A DNA stretch of 64,000 nt from Naganishia liquefaciens (Eukaryota; Basidiomycota; Tremellomycetes; Filobasidiales; Filobasidiaceae). Below the pieces are notes generated by a model, which was given only the letters and a program-made list of their open reading frames with translations, did no database searches and was not told where the DNA came from. Position numbers and translations under genes: made by a program. The stretch covers positions 125,533-189,532 of the forward strand of contig BLZA01000057.1 in assembly GCA_013423385.1 (NCBI GenBank), read 5' to 3'. Shown here piece by piece: positions 1 to 10,315 of the stretch (the stretch's first letter is position 1; each line of letters opens with the position of its first letter).

Positions 1-1087
1 ACCGAGGCACGACGCCATGTGTTGCGTCATCTCGTACTTTGTGTAGCCCCTTTGGGCAGAAAAGTGGACGATGGGCGGTAAGGGTTTGTCCGTGTCTGAG
101 CGCAAGGGAAAGGGGGTTTATTGTGTTGTTGTTGAAGCGTCGAGGTGGGACAAGAGGGGACTTACGTGCGAGGTCGTACATGACGCGTGCGACGTCTTCC
201 ACGCATGTCGGGAACCGCACGGCAAAGTGGTCCACTACGCGAGGCGGTGAGCATGTTGAACCGAAAAGACGCGAAAAAAAATGAGAGCCGAGGACATACT
301 CTTGTAGGTCTTGCCAGACTGGTCTTGAATCACATCCACAAAGATATTCACGGCCGTCTCGGCATTGTACTCGACCTCGCCGTATCTTTTTTTTTTCGGC
401 CATGCTAATCAGCTTTGGTTGGCCCCGGAGCGGGGTTTGGTGTGACTCACAGGAGAGGCACGCGCAAGACGATGGCGCCCTTGCCCGAGGTTCGTTCCTG
501 GGTCGAGCTCAAGACGGCTTGTTCGCCTGCTTCCTTGAGCTTGCCATAGAGGTTCAACGGATTCGGCTTGTCCGAGGGCTTGTAGGGGGGGCTGTGGGAA
601 GGGGAGCGGCGCAGGCCTTCTTAGACCGGCGTGCAGCAAAAGGGAGGGGGGGGGAACGTACGCTTTGCCATCAAACACATAGTCTGTCGATACGTAGATC
701 ATCAGACATCCCATCTCTTCCGCGAGCTGCACCAACAGCTCGACGACATCCCGATTCAATCGCTCGGCCCTCTGGGGATCTTGCTCCGCGACATCGGGCC
801 TCCTTTCCGCTGCGCAATGCACGATGACGCCGATGTCTTTCTGGGCACGGAAGAATGCACGGGTGGCGTCAAAGTCGAGGAGGTCGAGTTTCTCGTAGGC
901 GGGGAGGCGCGAATCGGCGCGTGACGAGCGGGTGAAGGAGAGGGGGATGACGGTGTCGCCCTTTGCGTCAAAGTACTTGGTTGCGGCCCGACCGAGGACG
1001 CCGGATGCGCCTGGGGGGGGGAGGGGGGGGTGTCAGTGGTGGATGAGGGGCGAGATGGGAGTGCGTACCTGTGATGATGGCCTTCAT
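1..1087 (-). CDS. RmlD/MAT2B-like NAD(P)-binding protein, 3' end cut by window edge
   Basis: Minus-strand gene, truncated at position 1. Six exons were read: 1069-1087, 662-1010, 451-591, 300-385, 166-234 and 1-96, joined by GT-AG introns and giving about 253 residues of an expected ~320. The start MKAIITG runs across the first intron into GASGVLG, a Rossmann GxxGxxG dinucleotide site. Further on, VIHCAAERRPDVAE, the strand YVSTDYVFDG and the catalytic-type YGKLKEAGE (YxxxK) are hallmarks of the extended SDR family that holds dTDP-4-dehydrorhamnose reductase and the methionine adenosyltransferase regulatory subunit MAT2B. The segment DHFAVRFPTCVEDVARVM fits fungal MAT2B-like proteins best. 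Known for the family: MAT2B modulates methionine adenosyltransferase. That this protein does so is inference; a stand-alone reductase is the alternative. Confidence 0.85.
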
Positions 1088-1228
1088 ACTGTGTGACGGG
1101 ATAGCTGGATGGCAAGTTGCACGGGGAGGGGGAGGAGGGCATATGCCACCGTGAAAAGGGGTCGCTTGGCTTTGTCTCGCGTCATCTGCACGCAATCGAG
1201 CGCGCAGCAAACGACGGCGAGCATTCGA

Positions 1229-1285
1229 TGGTATTCAGCATGGCATGGCAGCTAGCATGGCATGGCAGGGCAGGGCATGGCAGGC
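1229..1285. repeat. GGCAT-rich simple repeat in 5' leader
   Basis: Irregular tandem copies of ATGGC/GGCAG lie directly upstream of the DHHC gene start at 1305. They are low-complexity sequence between two divergent genes, with no coding potential recognised. Confidence 0.6.
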
Positions 1286-1304
1286 TCGTCGACCGTCCCT
1301 CACC

Positions 1305-2938
1305 ATGCCCGCCATCCGCAGCTGCTCATCCCTCGTCATCCGCTGCTTCAAACACGTCGAGGCCTTTGCGGACTGGCTCACAGGCGCAGCGGGGCCCTGG
1401 TTCGTCGCCATCTGCTGGTCGCTCACCCTCCTCGGCGGATTCGCATTCTGTGAGTGGTTCCCGGTCTTGCTACCTTCTAGGGTCCTCATTGCTAAACTCT
1501 TTCCATCCATTGGGCAGTCGACGTCTTGGTCTTGCACCAACCCGCAACTCTCCTGCGTGCGATACTGTTTCCCTTTGCGGGCCTGATAGCGATCAACCTC
1601 TATGCGAGCTACTACCGGGTTACGACCACGGACCCGGGCAATCCTTTGGTCGTGCTCGATGACGTGCGGATTCATGCGCCGTGGATGATCAGGCGTTCGT
1701 CAGCGGATGAAGCGAGGTCGGGCCGAATGAGATCGTGTGGAAAGTGCGGGGGACCGAAGCCGGTGGTACGTTGCGCAAGCTCAACTACACTTTTTTGGAC
1801 ATTCACTCAACCCGGGGGGTGTCTCTCGATCAGCGGACACACCATTGTTCCGTGTGTAAACGATGCGTGTTGCTCATGGACCATCATTGTCCCTGTACGT
1901 CCTCGCGCTCCTCGCCCAACACACGTCACTGACGAAGCGCATCCCGCTGGAAAGAAAGGGATCAATCAATGCGTACGTCTGTAGCGGCTGCCCGGTCCAT
2001 ATCGGCGGAAGAGATCTGATCGCGCAACGCCCACAGGTCGGACTTTATAACATTCGATACTTTCTCCTCTTCATGTACACTGCCCTCATCATTCATCCCT
2101 CACATCATGCTGATTGAAAACCAACGTTGCGCCTTGCGATACCAGGACATGGCTGTCCCTCGGATGTTGGACCGTCGTTCTTGTCGGATACGATTCATTC
2201 TGGCAAAGCATGAATCATCAAGCAGAGGTGCGTTCCTTTACGTTTCGACGTTGGCGATCCGGGACCGAGCTTTCGCCCCTGCAGTGGCAATCGTACACCC
2301 CTCCGATTGCGTTCACGCTCATCTACATTCTCGGAGCCGCCATCGGTACGTCTCTCCCCTCCCTCCCTCCAATCAAATCCCATTCATCCCACTCATCCCA
2401 CTCATCCCACTCATCCCACTCATCCCACTCATCCCCCTTTCCTCCCCCCACACAGGAATCGCCGTCCCTGTCCTCCTCTCATGGCACCTCATCCTCGTTG
2501 CGCGCGGGGAAACGTCCATCGAGGCGCACGACAATGATTACTTTGCGAACAAGGCCAAACAGCAGGGACTGGTGCGTTCTTTCCAGCAGCATGGGCGAGA
2601 TGCCGGGCTGATGGCTATGGTGGGCGATAGCGGTACGTGAATCCGTATGATTGCGGATGGCAGACAAATCTCCAGCTGTGCTTCAACGTCGGTCCGGGAC
2701 GCCTGTGAGTCCCCGCTGCCTACTTCTGCTTGCCCGACGATCGCTAACCCTCGGAAAAAGACCCTACTACACGCTCCTCCTCCCCCTGCGATACCCACCG
2801 GCAAGCACGGGGTGGCGATACCCTCTGCACGCTGCGGCCACAGGGCGAGACGTGCCGGGCGTGGTGGTGGGCGACGATGGCGACGAGTTGACGGACGACG
2901 AGGGCGGTGGCGGTGGATGGTGGGTCGCGGACAGCTAG
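1305..2938 (+). CDS. DHHC-type protein S-palmitoyltransferase
   Basis: Palmitoyltransferase that would attach palmitate to cysteines of membrane proteins. Ten exons were reconstructed: 1305-1449, 1518-1762, 1834-1894, 1959-1972, 2037-2074, 2146-2227, 2285-2345, 2456-2571, 2631-2704 and 2761-2938. The spliced protein has two N-terminal membrane helices, then the cysteine-rich domain CGKCGGPKPRTHHCSVC, the catalytic DHHC, PWINQCVG and two more helices (FLLFMTWLSLGCWTVVL and FTLIYILGAAIGIAVPVLL). A conserved downstream NPYDCGWQTNLQ, the TTxE/PaCCT-like region, precedes a Gly/Asp-rich tail. The W-I-N-Q-C stretch sits in a 14-nt exon. The start at 1305 is the first ATG giving an uninterrupted first helix. 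Four-helix topology matches fungal PFA3/PFA4-like enzymes; which paralogue is not settled. Confidence 0.9.
1959..1972 (+). other. 14-nt micro-exon completing the DHHC-PW motif
   Basis: The exon is GG ATC AAT CAA TGC, flanked by introns 1895-1958 and 1973-2036, both 64 nt with GTACGT donors and CTGAC/CTGAT branch-like motifs. It restores the invariant DHHCPWINQCVG run: the previous exon ends in CCC T and the next begins GTC GGA. Confidence 0.75.
2382..2435. repeat. 9-bp tandem repeat (ACTCATCCC) in an intron
   Basis: Five perfect copies of ACTCATCCC occupy 2391-2435, preceded by one imperfect copy. They lie inside intron 2346-2455 of the palmitoyltransferase gene and make that intron about twice the local average length. 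Confidence 0.9.
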
Positions 2939-2942
2939 GGTG

Positions 2943-2967
2943 GATGCGATGCGATGCGATGCGATGC
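2943..2967. repeat. GATGC pentanucleotide repeat
   Basis: Five tandem GATGC units begin five bases after the palmitoyltransferase stop codon, in the 3' UTR. Confidence 0.85.
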
Positions 2968-3162
2968 GATGATGATTATGTAATATGAGACGCGCGCGCC
3001 TGAATTATGGCGCGCACACGGGGAAAAGCAAGGGGGCGCGCGCGGGAATTCGAGGAAGAGGCCGGGCGGAGGGAGGGGAGATGGATGCTCACACAACATC
3101 CCCCTCCTACCCCCCGCCGGGATTGAGCGAGCACGAGCCATCACTCTCACACACACCACACC

Positions 3163-4657
3163 ATGGGCATCTTCACAAGACGCCCAGGATCGGCACTCGA
3201 CTCGACCGGACTCGTGACTTCTACACCGGCACACGCAAACGGCGGCATGCTCGGACGTCGTCGCGGCGTGAGGCATACCGGCGGCGGTGATGATGGACTG
3301 GGAAGCATGACGGTATGGATGTGGGTGACGTGGGGTATTGCGTTTGTTGGGTGGTGGGTCGCGTTTATCGCCATGTGTGTGGGAGAGGCAAAGCTCGGTA
3401 AGTCGTCGAGAGCGAGAGGGTTTCCTTTGTTCTGGACGAGTCGGGCTGACCGTGTGGGCGATCTCTCCTCTGTTCTCGCAGATGCCGCGACCGGTGGTCC
3501 TGCGATGGGCACGCTCTGGTTCGCCATCATCTTCCAAGCGGCGGTGATCATCTTTCTCACGCAAGTCCTGCCTTTACACCGCCGTATCCTTCTGCAACCT
3601 TGCGATCTTACGATCTCTTTGCAGATTCTTCATCGCGAAATCCTCGCTGCCCGTGCACCGCCTACAACTATGCTTCATCCTCGCCATCCTCGTCGTCTTT
3701 GCCGTCAATGGCGTCGAATACATCTACCAAGGCCAAGCGAGGGCGCGTGCCGGGCTGGGCAGTGCGGGAAGCTTGAAGGCGGTCGGAGCGGGATGGCTCA
3801 TGCTCGCCATCATTGATGTCAGTCTTTTCCCTAGCCGCGTTCATCCCACCAACGGCTGATATTTTCCTCACGTGCTCGACCAGATCATCTGGCTCCTCTG
3901 GCTCAGCTCCGAGGAAGACTCATTCCTTCACCGGACCCTCTCCACCTCACCGGTCGCCGCCCTCGGCGGTGCGGACGGCCGCCCATCATCCATCGCCGCC
4001 GCTCCACGACCAAGCAACGTCGGCGGTCTCAGCATCCACGAAGACCCGTACAATACCGCAGGAACAACGTATCCTCCCGCCCCGCAGGGAATGAACGGAT
4101 ACCAAGCGGCCCCCGTGGCGCCGCCCGCGGCAACCTACGCGAGTCCCGCCCGTTCCACGCAGCGCGAAAGGGAATACACCGCGGCAAGTCCCGGAGGACC
4201 CCCTGGCGCGATATCGAGCGGTACGACGGCAGGTCAACCTCTCGTCGCACCGAGTGACGGACAATACCGGCTTCGCGCACAGTGAGTGTCTTTCTCACTC
4301 CCCCTCTCTCTCTCTCCCTGTCCTCCCTTCCGCATTCGCCACACACAAACAACGCTGACCCCCCATTGCGCCCGCGTCCGCCTAGGGCTCTGTACGCGTA
4401 TACGGCTTCGCCCGATGATCCCAACGAGGTGTCGTTTGCCAAGGGAGAGATTCTCGATATCATGGATGCGTCGGGCAAGTGGTGGCAATGTCGCAATCAG
4501 AATGGACAGGTCGGCAGTGAGTCCCCNNNNNNNNNNNNNNNNNNNNNNCCCCCCCCCCCCCCCCCCCCCGGTGAGGGTTGGCACACGAATTTGTGCTGAT
4601 TCGTGCCTTGTCTCGATGATAGTTTGTCCGTCCAACTATGTGCAGCTCTTATCGTGA
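3163..4657 (+). CDS. SHO1: SHO1-type osmosensor (four TM helices plus SH3)
   Basis: Plasma-membrane adaptor of the HOG osmostress MAP-kinase pathway. Exons: 3163-3397, 3482-3560, 3625-3817, 3884-4281, 4386-4516 and 4623-4657. The protein has a short basic N-terminus and four closely spaced helices (WMWVTWGIAFVGWWVAFIAM; LWFAIIFQAAVIIFLTFFIA; LCFILAILVVFAVNGVEYIY; AGWLMLAIIDIIWLLWLS). A Pro/Ala/Gly-rich linker follows, then a C-terminal SH3 domain from ALYAYTASPDDPNEVSF through GKWWQCRNQ to CPSNYVQLL. This order is diagnostic of Sho1; in yeast the SH3 binds Pbs2. Exon 2 to exon 3 works only with a GC-AG intron. The last intron contains an assembly gap, but both sides splice in frame. Confidence 0.95.
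3561..3624 (+). other. GC-AG intron in SHO1
   Basis: The donor is AC|GCAAGT, the usual form of a GC-type donor, and the acceptor is TTTGCAG. Removing these 64 nt keeps frame and yields a continuous second helix, ...IIFLT-FFIAKS. The first GT inside the segment gives no comparable in-frame join. Confidence 0.65.
4527..4548. other. Assembly gap (22 Ns) next to a poly-C run
   Basis: Twenty-two unresolved bases lie inside the last SHO1 intron (4517-4622), followed immediately by about 20 consecutive Cs and preceded by CCCC. Probably a G/C homopolymer that could not be sequenced through, so the true length is unknown. Confidence 0.95.
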
Positions 4658-4810
4658 TGTACGGATGACAGGCAATGGTAGCGTGCTCGAGCGAACCAGG
4701 TCACGGAGAAACAATACAGTCGATCGATTGTACAATGTTCTTTTCGGTAACCATGATGATTGTTCTTATAATATACAACGCTTCGATGTCGCACGGGGAT
4801 GTCTCGCTCA

Positions 4811-6678
4811 TCACTCGGCCTCACTCTCCCACTGCGCCTTGATCCGCGGCCAGTCTTCGGCAAACACCAAGCTGCCCGCCTGATTGCGCGTCAAGCCATC
4901 CTGCAGCAACTCGCGAAACGCCTTGATACTCTGCAAGTGCAACTCGCGCTCGGAAATCTTCTCCTTGGCGCGCCGGTCCTCTTTTTCGAGCTCGAGCTTT
5001 TGCTTGATCTGCAGCTTTTCCAACTCCCATGCCTCGGCCTCGCGTTTCGTCAGGACGCGTCCGCCCGAGCCCGTCGGAGGACGATGCGCGGCGTTGTTGG
5101 CCGCCGACGGCGTCAACGGCGAGGGCCCGCCGAGTAGCTGATTCGCGCGTGACGTAACCTCGGCGAGTTCCTGCTCGGACGGTTCCTGCGATCCCCGCCA
5201 CGGCTCGACACTGCGAAGCGCCTGGCCGAGCGTCGTATGGGCGAGTGCGACGGCCGAGGGGCTATCATGCATCGCGCCGAGATCCATCATGTCGAGGTGC
5301 CCGACATCGGCGTGTGGGTCGGGCGCAGGTGCGGCCGTGGGGCCTTCGTCGCCGTCGGGATGACTTGTCTCGGAGATTGTGATCGGAAGGAGTGGTTCCT
5401 CTGCCACGGCCGCGCGCAGTCTTTCGTAGTACGGCCAGCGGTATTTGATCAAGGCTGGCGGGAAGAATTAGTGGTTGAATCTTTTGAGCAACGAGGGGGG
5501 GCGGCCCGACTTGCCCTGGTGTGGTGTCGTTCGATCATTGACGAGCGGTGCTACTCTGCGCTGCTCAAATGCCGACAACTCGGTCGTCGGGCCTTCCACT
5601 TCAAACCTTCGGGCGTCTCTCGCTCCGCGTTGAAGGAAAGAGACCTAACCCACCATCAGCATACGTCCAAAGACCTTCTCGATGTGCCACTCACCTGCTG
5701 CCTGATCGACAAAATCTCCCTCTCGCACATCCCATGCCCCGCCATCTCGGCCTGCAACTCGCGACACACCGTCTCCCGCTCCGGCACACTCCACTTGTTC
5801 CATCGATTCCAATTCCCATCCCTGGCGAGCCAATTCACAATCACGTCCCGCGCCGTCAACGCACCCTCTGTGCCAGGCGTATGATGCCCATAGTCCTTGT
5901 CAAAGTAAACATACGGCCCGCGATTCGGATCCGTCGCGTCCCCCGGGGGAGGAACATACGTCCCGACGGGACGCGGAGGCATCGGTAAACCGTATTTCTT
6001 GGCCTTGTTGGTATCGCGGCGTCGTTGTGCTTCAGCGGCCCGTCGGTCTTCTTCCCGCGCCCATTTCCGTGGGCGGCCGCGGCTTCGTTTCGAGGGCGGT
6101 GTGGCCGAATCGGTGGGTATTGTTCGAAGGGTGCTTGTGAAGGGATACGCATTGGCGAGATGGGAGGGTGTTTCAGAGGTCGGTGGAGGGGCCGTTGGAT
6201 ACGTTGGCTGTAGTTCAGAGACAGCGTTGGACGGCGAAGGTAGCTGTTGCGTAGGTTGTGATTGCTGGGTAGCAGTCGAGTTGGTGACGACAGGAGATGT
6301 CGCGCTCGTTTCCTGTTGACCGGAAGTCTGCATCGTCGTCGTCGACTGCTGCTGCTGCTGCTGCTGCTGCTGTGCATGATTATTCAATCCGGTCTGTTGC
6401 GCATGGTGAATACTAGGCGATGGTGGAAACCGCGAAGCCTCGGGGTGTCGTTCCAATGGCTGCGGCTGTTGCTGATACTGAATCTGCTACCATCCCTCCA
6501 TCAGCGCGCGTTTCCTCAAACGACTCGAATCGGGCGTCGAAAAAACAAAAAGGGAAAAACCAACCTGGGGGGAGACCTGCTGCGATGTCTGGCCATTCGT
6601 ACTCGGCTGCTCCGGCGGCAGAACATACTGCGCGGGCTGCCTCGCGCCTGTATAGTGCGGCGGGTTGAACATGGACAT
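4811..6678 (-). CDS. AT-hook, polyQ nuclear protein with Myb/SANT-like region
   Basis: Probable DNA-binding nuclear protein. Read from the right, a first exon begins MSMFNPPHYTGARQ (6678; an in-frame ATG also exists at 6795) and joins QIQYQQQPQPLERH after the intron ending near 6466. A glutamine tract of nine (CAG repeats) follows, then Ser/Thr/Pro-rich sequence, an AT-hook KRSRGRPRKWAREED and a basic stretch. Next comes ARDVIVNWLARDGNWNRW...REILSIRQQ, then (new exon, 5452) ALIKYRWPYYERLRAAV. The W...W...PYY spacing recalls the Myb/SANT-like domains common in basidiomycete proteins. The C-terminus is a charged coiled coil (about residues EAEAWELEKLQIKQKLELEK). The join between 5453 and 5690 is unresolved: the natural continuation HIEKVFGRML is one base out of frame, so either a splice I missed or an indel lies there. 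Confidence 0.7.
6341..6373 (-). repeat. CAG repeat encoding polyglutamine
   Basis: An uninterrupted run of CTG on the plus strand (CAG on the coding minus strand) gives nine consecutive Gln in the AT-hook protein. Such tracts are frequent in fungal transcription factors and vary in length. Confidence 0.85.
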
Positions 6679-6907
6679 GGTGGATGCGGTGTCGGTGTCG
6701 GTGTCGGGGGGGGAGAATACGGAGGATAACCCACGCTGATTTCCCGCAAACGCGCTCGATGCTGCCAATTGCGCGCTCGCTTGGGGCGGGCGCACCGGAC
6801 AAAAGCGCTCAGATACCGACGAGGTGGGACAGGCTCATACAACAACAGTACAAGTACAGATCTCATCATTCCCGGCATTCTCTCCCGGCCGGCCTCGCTG
6901 CCTCACT

Positions 6908-7763
6908 CTACTGGGCCGACGCGGCATCTCCTTCAGCTCCTACCGGATCCGCAAACGGATCGGCCGATTCCGGACCAACGGCTCGACCGTGCTCCTGAAT
7001 GACCGAGAACTTGCACGCATCGCCCTGTGTATATGTAGATAGAGATAGACACCTTTGTCAATTCGAGGTAAACCCGATGGAGCGACCCCGAAAACGTACG
7101 TGGTGGTTTCCATTCCTTCGCTCGCGCAGACCCAGGGCAAGGAGCCCAATGGCCATAAAAGTCACCAGCACAGATGACATCCATGAAAAGGCGAGACTGG
7201 CGTGAATCTCCGAGCATGCGCTCTTCAATGCCTTTTTCACCATTTCTAAGACGAACAAAAAAAAAAAGCCAAAGGTTATCAGCAGAGTCGTCCCACAAGC
7301 TCAGAAGACAAGCAAGGGCTGACTCACTGAGCAATTCGGGATCGAGGTCCTTCAACTCTGGGTCATTCGTCAGATTATCGAGATTACTGCAAAACGACCT
7401 TCCATCCGAGGTCGAGACCGTCACCAAGACGGAAGCCGCCAGCCAAAAGATCCACGTGAGCAGGAACACGGCCGCGCTCGTCAAGATTGGGCATCGGTCG
7501 TTTCCATCGAACGATGGCGGCGACGATTTCGGTGACGATGGTGTAGGCGGCGGTGAAAGCCGCAAAGGTGTAGGTAGCTCTTGGTGGATACGCCAAAGGT
7601 TCGGACCTGGAGCAGTGTGCGAGTCGGAGCGAGTAGAGGTTAAATGTGTTGTAGTTGCTTACCGAGTTCTCGACATGGGCGGAAAGAGCAAGGACGACGA
7701 CGGAGAGAAGATGACGAGGATGGCCGAGGCGATCCGACTGGCGGTGATAATGCTGATAGCCAT
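6908..7763 (-). CDS. MARVEL-like four-helix membrane protein
   Basis: Start MAISIITASRIASAIL at 7763. The four likely membrane segments are this N-terminal helix continuing as LLSVVVLALSAHVENS, then TYTFAAFTAAYTIVTEIVAA, then ILTSAAVFLLTWIFWLAASV, then SWMSSVLVTFMAIGLLALGL. An extracellular-type loop with one Cys (SFCSNLDNL) lies between helices 3 and 4. A final exon after a GT-AG intron gives GDACKFSVIQEHGRAVG and a short acidic tail ending at 6908. The four-helix plan with small loops matches MARVEL-domain (Pfam MARVEL) fungal proteins thought to act in membrane apposition or eisosomes. Two single-base frame breaks are apparent, around 7715 and 7490, each inside or next to a helix; both may be sequencing indels. 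The intron near 7650 is uncertain. Confidence 0.65.
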
Positions 7764-8450
7764 GGTGATGGGTGGGTCACTCGTTAGTCGTGATCTGGTG
7801 GAAAGGCTGGCGGATGCCTGACGATGGTCTAGTAACAAAAGCTTTCACAGATGTCGTTTCTACATCATATATACTCGTCTCTCAGCGACCGCCAAGGGAC
7901 CCGTACGTCACCGAGGTGACAGCTCTGGTGACAAGCTTGCGTTTGGGAAGCTAGCTTGAAAGGTTGCTCGTGAGCTAGTAACCGCGACGTTCAAGTCGTA
8001 CGCCATGCGCGCCTTCCATGACCGCTCCTTTGCAGTGTATGTTGCGCTAGGACCGGCCCTCAGCGGTAGAACAGGGGTTTTGCTCGTTGAATCGCTGGAG
8101 TAGAGCTTCGTGATACGTGTAAAGCGTCGCTGATCGCTCAATCAGCCGTGGAACCTAGCGTTCGAAGCTCCGGCGTCTTCTTTGACTGTTCATCGGCGAG
8201 AGAAGACGCGGTACCTCTGGCAACCACGTAACTATGCGAGACATCCCCACACGGTGACCATATAAAGTCAAACGAATTGGTCTCTTCCATTCCACTTTTC
8301 CGGAAGAGAGCGTCCTCTTTTTTTCCGAAGCTGACGCTGACACACTTGCCATTGTGTCCCTTCCCTGCCTGAAGCTATACCGGTAGTTTACCTTTTACAA
8401 TCCCTAGACCCAAGAATGGCTACGATCCCTTACATTCACTCTCTCGTTGC
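7764..8450. other. Intergenic, no gene seen
   Basis: Upstream region of the MARVEL-like gene and downstream region of the aldo/keto reductase, both on the minus strand. Short open frames here have no recognisable protein signature or splice context. Confidence 0.6.
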
Positions 8451-9933
8451 TCAAGTTCCAGGTTGCGGACTCTCCCAGCTCCAGTCCTTGAAACCTCTCT
8501 CCTCGATATGATGCCTGACACGTTGCTCCAACTGCTCGAGTTGTTCGTCTTGCGCCTTGTCCTTGGGATGCTTGACGGCGACATACGAAGCGACAGCTTG
8601 ATGGACCTGGAAAAGCGTGAGCGTAGTGTACCTGAACGGCAAGGTGTTACTCACCTGGTCCAAAGTAGCGACTCCGACAACGACGGGAGGTGTAGGGCCC
8701 GAGCTAACATCCCTCATACCAAAGCTGACGGCAACATCTTCGATTTTTACTGGCCTCGAAGCGATCGTTAATCTAGAATCCGCAACAACTTCTTTGGCCT
8801 CATCAACAGCACGCCTCAGTTCCGGTGACGCAGGATGCCAAGTAGGTGGACCTTGGGTCGTCAACAAACCCATGTTGAGCGGGGAAGCATTCATCACCGT
8901 CTGGACGCCGGCTCGACCACGGAACTCGGAGAGGTACGCCGACAGACCAGAGTTCTGCAGGTTCTGGTGCGAGTATGTCTGAATGATATCGACGGGTTCC
9001 TTGGAATGGTGTCGGACGAGGAGGGCGAGTCGGAGCAGAGTCGGCAGCGGATAGGCTGAATCGTATTCTTTTCAGCAGGTGAACGGTTGTCATAATAGAA
9101 CGCACGTACCACTGAAGCCGATCCGCTTAATCTTGCCTTCCTGCTTCAACGATCGAAGCACGTCCATCGCATCCAGAATGCGCTGATCGCCCTCTCCCCA
9201 TATCTTTCCCTCATCTTCCGGTGCCAAGCCGTACTCCTTCGCGAGTTTGGGGTCCGAAAGAGCAAGGACATGGTTGCCGGCAGGAGGGTTGAGCGAAGAA
9301 TTGAATTCCACATCGTGCAGATCTGCAGCAGGATAAGCCAAAATCGGTCATTAATTCGATCGACGTACAGACGACGTCGAGGTAGTCCGTGTCGAAGCGT
9401 TTGAGACTCCGCTCCACGCATAGCCTCGTCATGTTCTCGCTCAAGTCATGGTCCTTGCGCGATGGACTGAATTTACCAGTCTTCGTGAGAATCTGATATG
9501 ATTCTCGCGGAAATTCCTTTCGAAGGGCCTTCAAGGCACTGCCGAGAACGAGCTCAGAAGGGTGATAGTGGGGAGCTGAAGCGATGTCAGTGGAGTTGCA
9601 GCGGTGATTTGAATTACGTACCCGTATCGAAAGCATTGATACCGTATCGCAGGGCCAGCCGTGTGATTCGAAGGAACACATCGTTGGTGACGTTTGCGGA
9701 ATCATCGTACAAGTTGCTGAATGGTCCCGTACCCAGAACCAAGGGCGGCAGACCATCTTGGCGGTCAGACTACGTTCAACTGGTCAGCTGAGCTCCTGCT
9801 TTCGTAGCAAGTATCATACCTTGAACTTTACACCGTCAACTGGCTGATCGTCCAAGTTGTCTTCGCACTTGTCCGCATCGTATTGCGGCCACGGTTCGTC
9901 CGCCTCCGTAGGGTATCGTGTTACGTAACCCAT
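8451..9933 (-). CDS. ARA2: Aldo/keto reductase, D-arabinose 1-dehydrogenase type
   Basis: NAD(P)-linked oxidation of an aldose (D-arabinose or L-galactose class) to its lactone, a step towards erythroascorbate in fungi. The N-terminal exon MGYVTRYPTEADEPWPQY (9933) is spliced to PPLVLGTGPFSNLYDD, then RLALRYGINAFDTAPHYHPS-ELVLGSAL (AKR catalytic Asp/Tyr region), YQILTKTGKFS (catalytic Lys), RSLKRFDTDYLDVVYLHDVE (catalytic His) and IKRIGFSAYPLPTLLRL. A C-terminal part follows with NASPLNMGLLTTQGPP and the helical tail ending at 8451. Six or more exons, all GT-AG. Length (about 380 aa) and the long acidic insertion around GLAPEDEGKIWGEGDQ are typical of the fungal ARA2 branch. Exact substrate is inferred from family. 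Confidence 0.9.
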
Positions 9934-10315
9934 GCTGCGCTATGGAGCTTTTGATGCGGTGTCAAGTTTGCAAGGCTGACGCGCGCACTGCTGGCTCGAT
10001 ATCGAACCGGCCAGTCGCGCTCTATGTACCAGTAGGCTGGAAGCTCGTGTCTGAGCCTGAAACGTAGCCCAATCGCAATTGACCACCGTTTGAATCCGCT
10101 CGGGCTGCGGTCCGATCGGGATCCCGAGGGGAAGTGCGTTAGTCCCGTAGGGCGTCTTGTCGGGATCCTGCTAAGCAACGCCGACGAGAAGAATTCGCCG
10201 ACATATATATACAACGTGCAAGCTCAAGCGGTCCAGGATGCAACTGCCACAAAGTCCTTGTCCTGGCGTCTGCTAATACAGATACAACCGGTGCTGTGTC
10301 TATGTGCATTCTATG
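9934..10315. other. Intergenic: ARA2 promoter and SNF2 gene 3' region
   Basis: Contains a 12-bp perfect palindrome at 10116-10127 and an A/T-alternating TATA-like run at about 10204-10211. No coding signal. Confidence 0.5.
10116..10127. promoter_or_regulatory. Palindrome TCGGGATCCCGA, possible Zn2Cys6 site
   Basis: Perfect inverted repeat about 185 bp upstream of the ARA2 start. It contains CGG-N4-CCG, a spacing compatible with a binuclear zinc-cluster regulator. The half CGGGATCC recurs about 45 bp further on. Function is inferred only from form. Confidence 0.3.
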
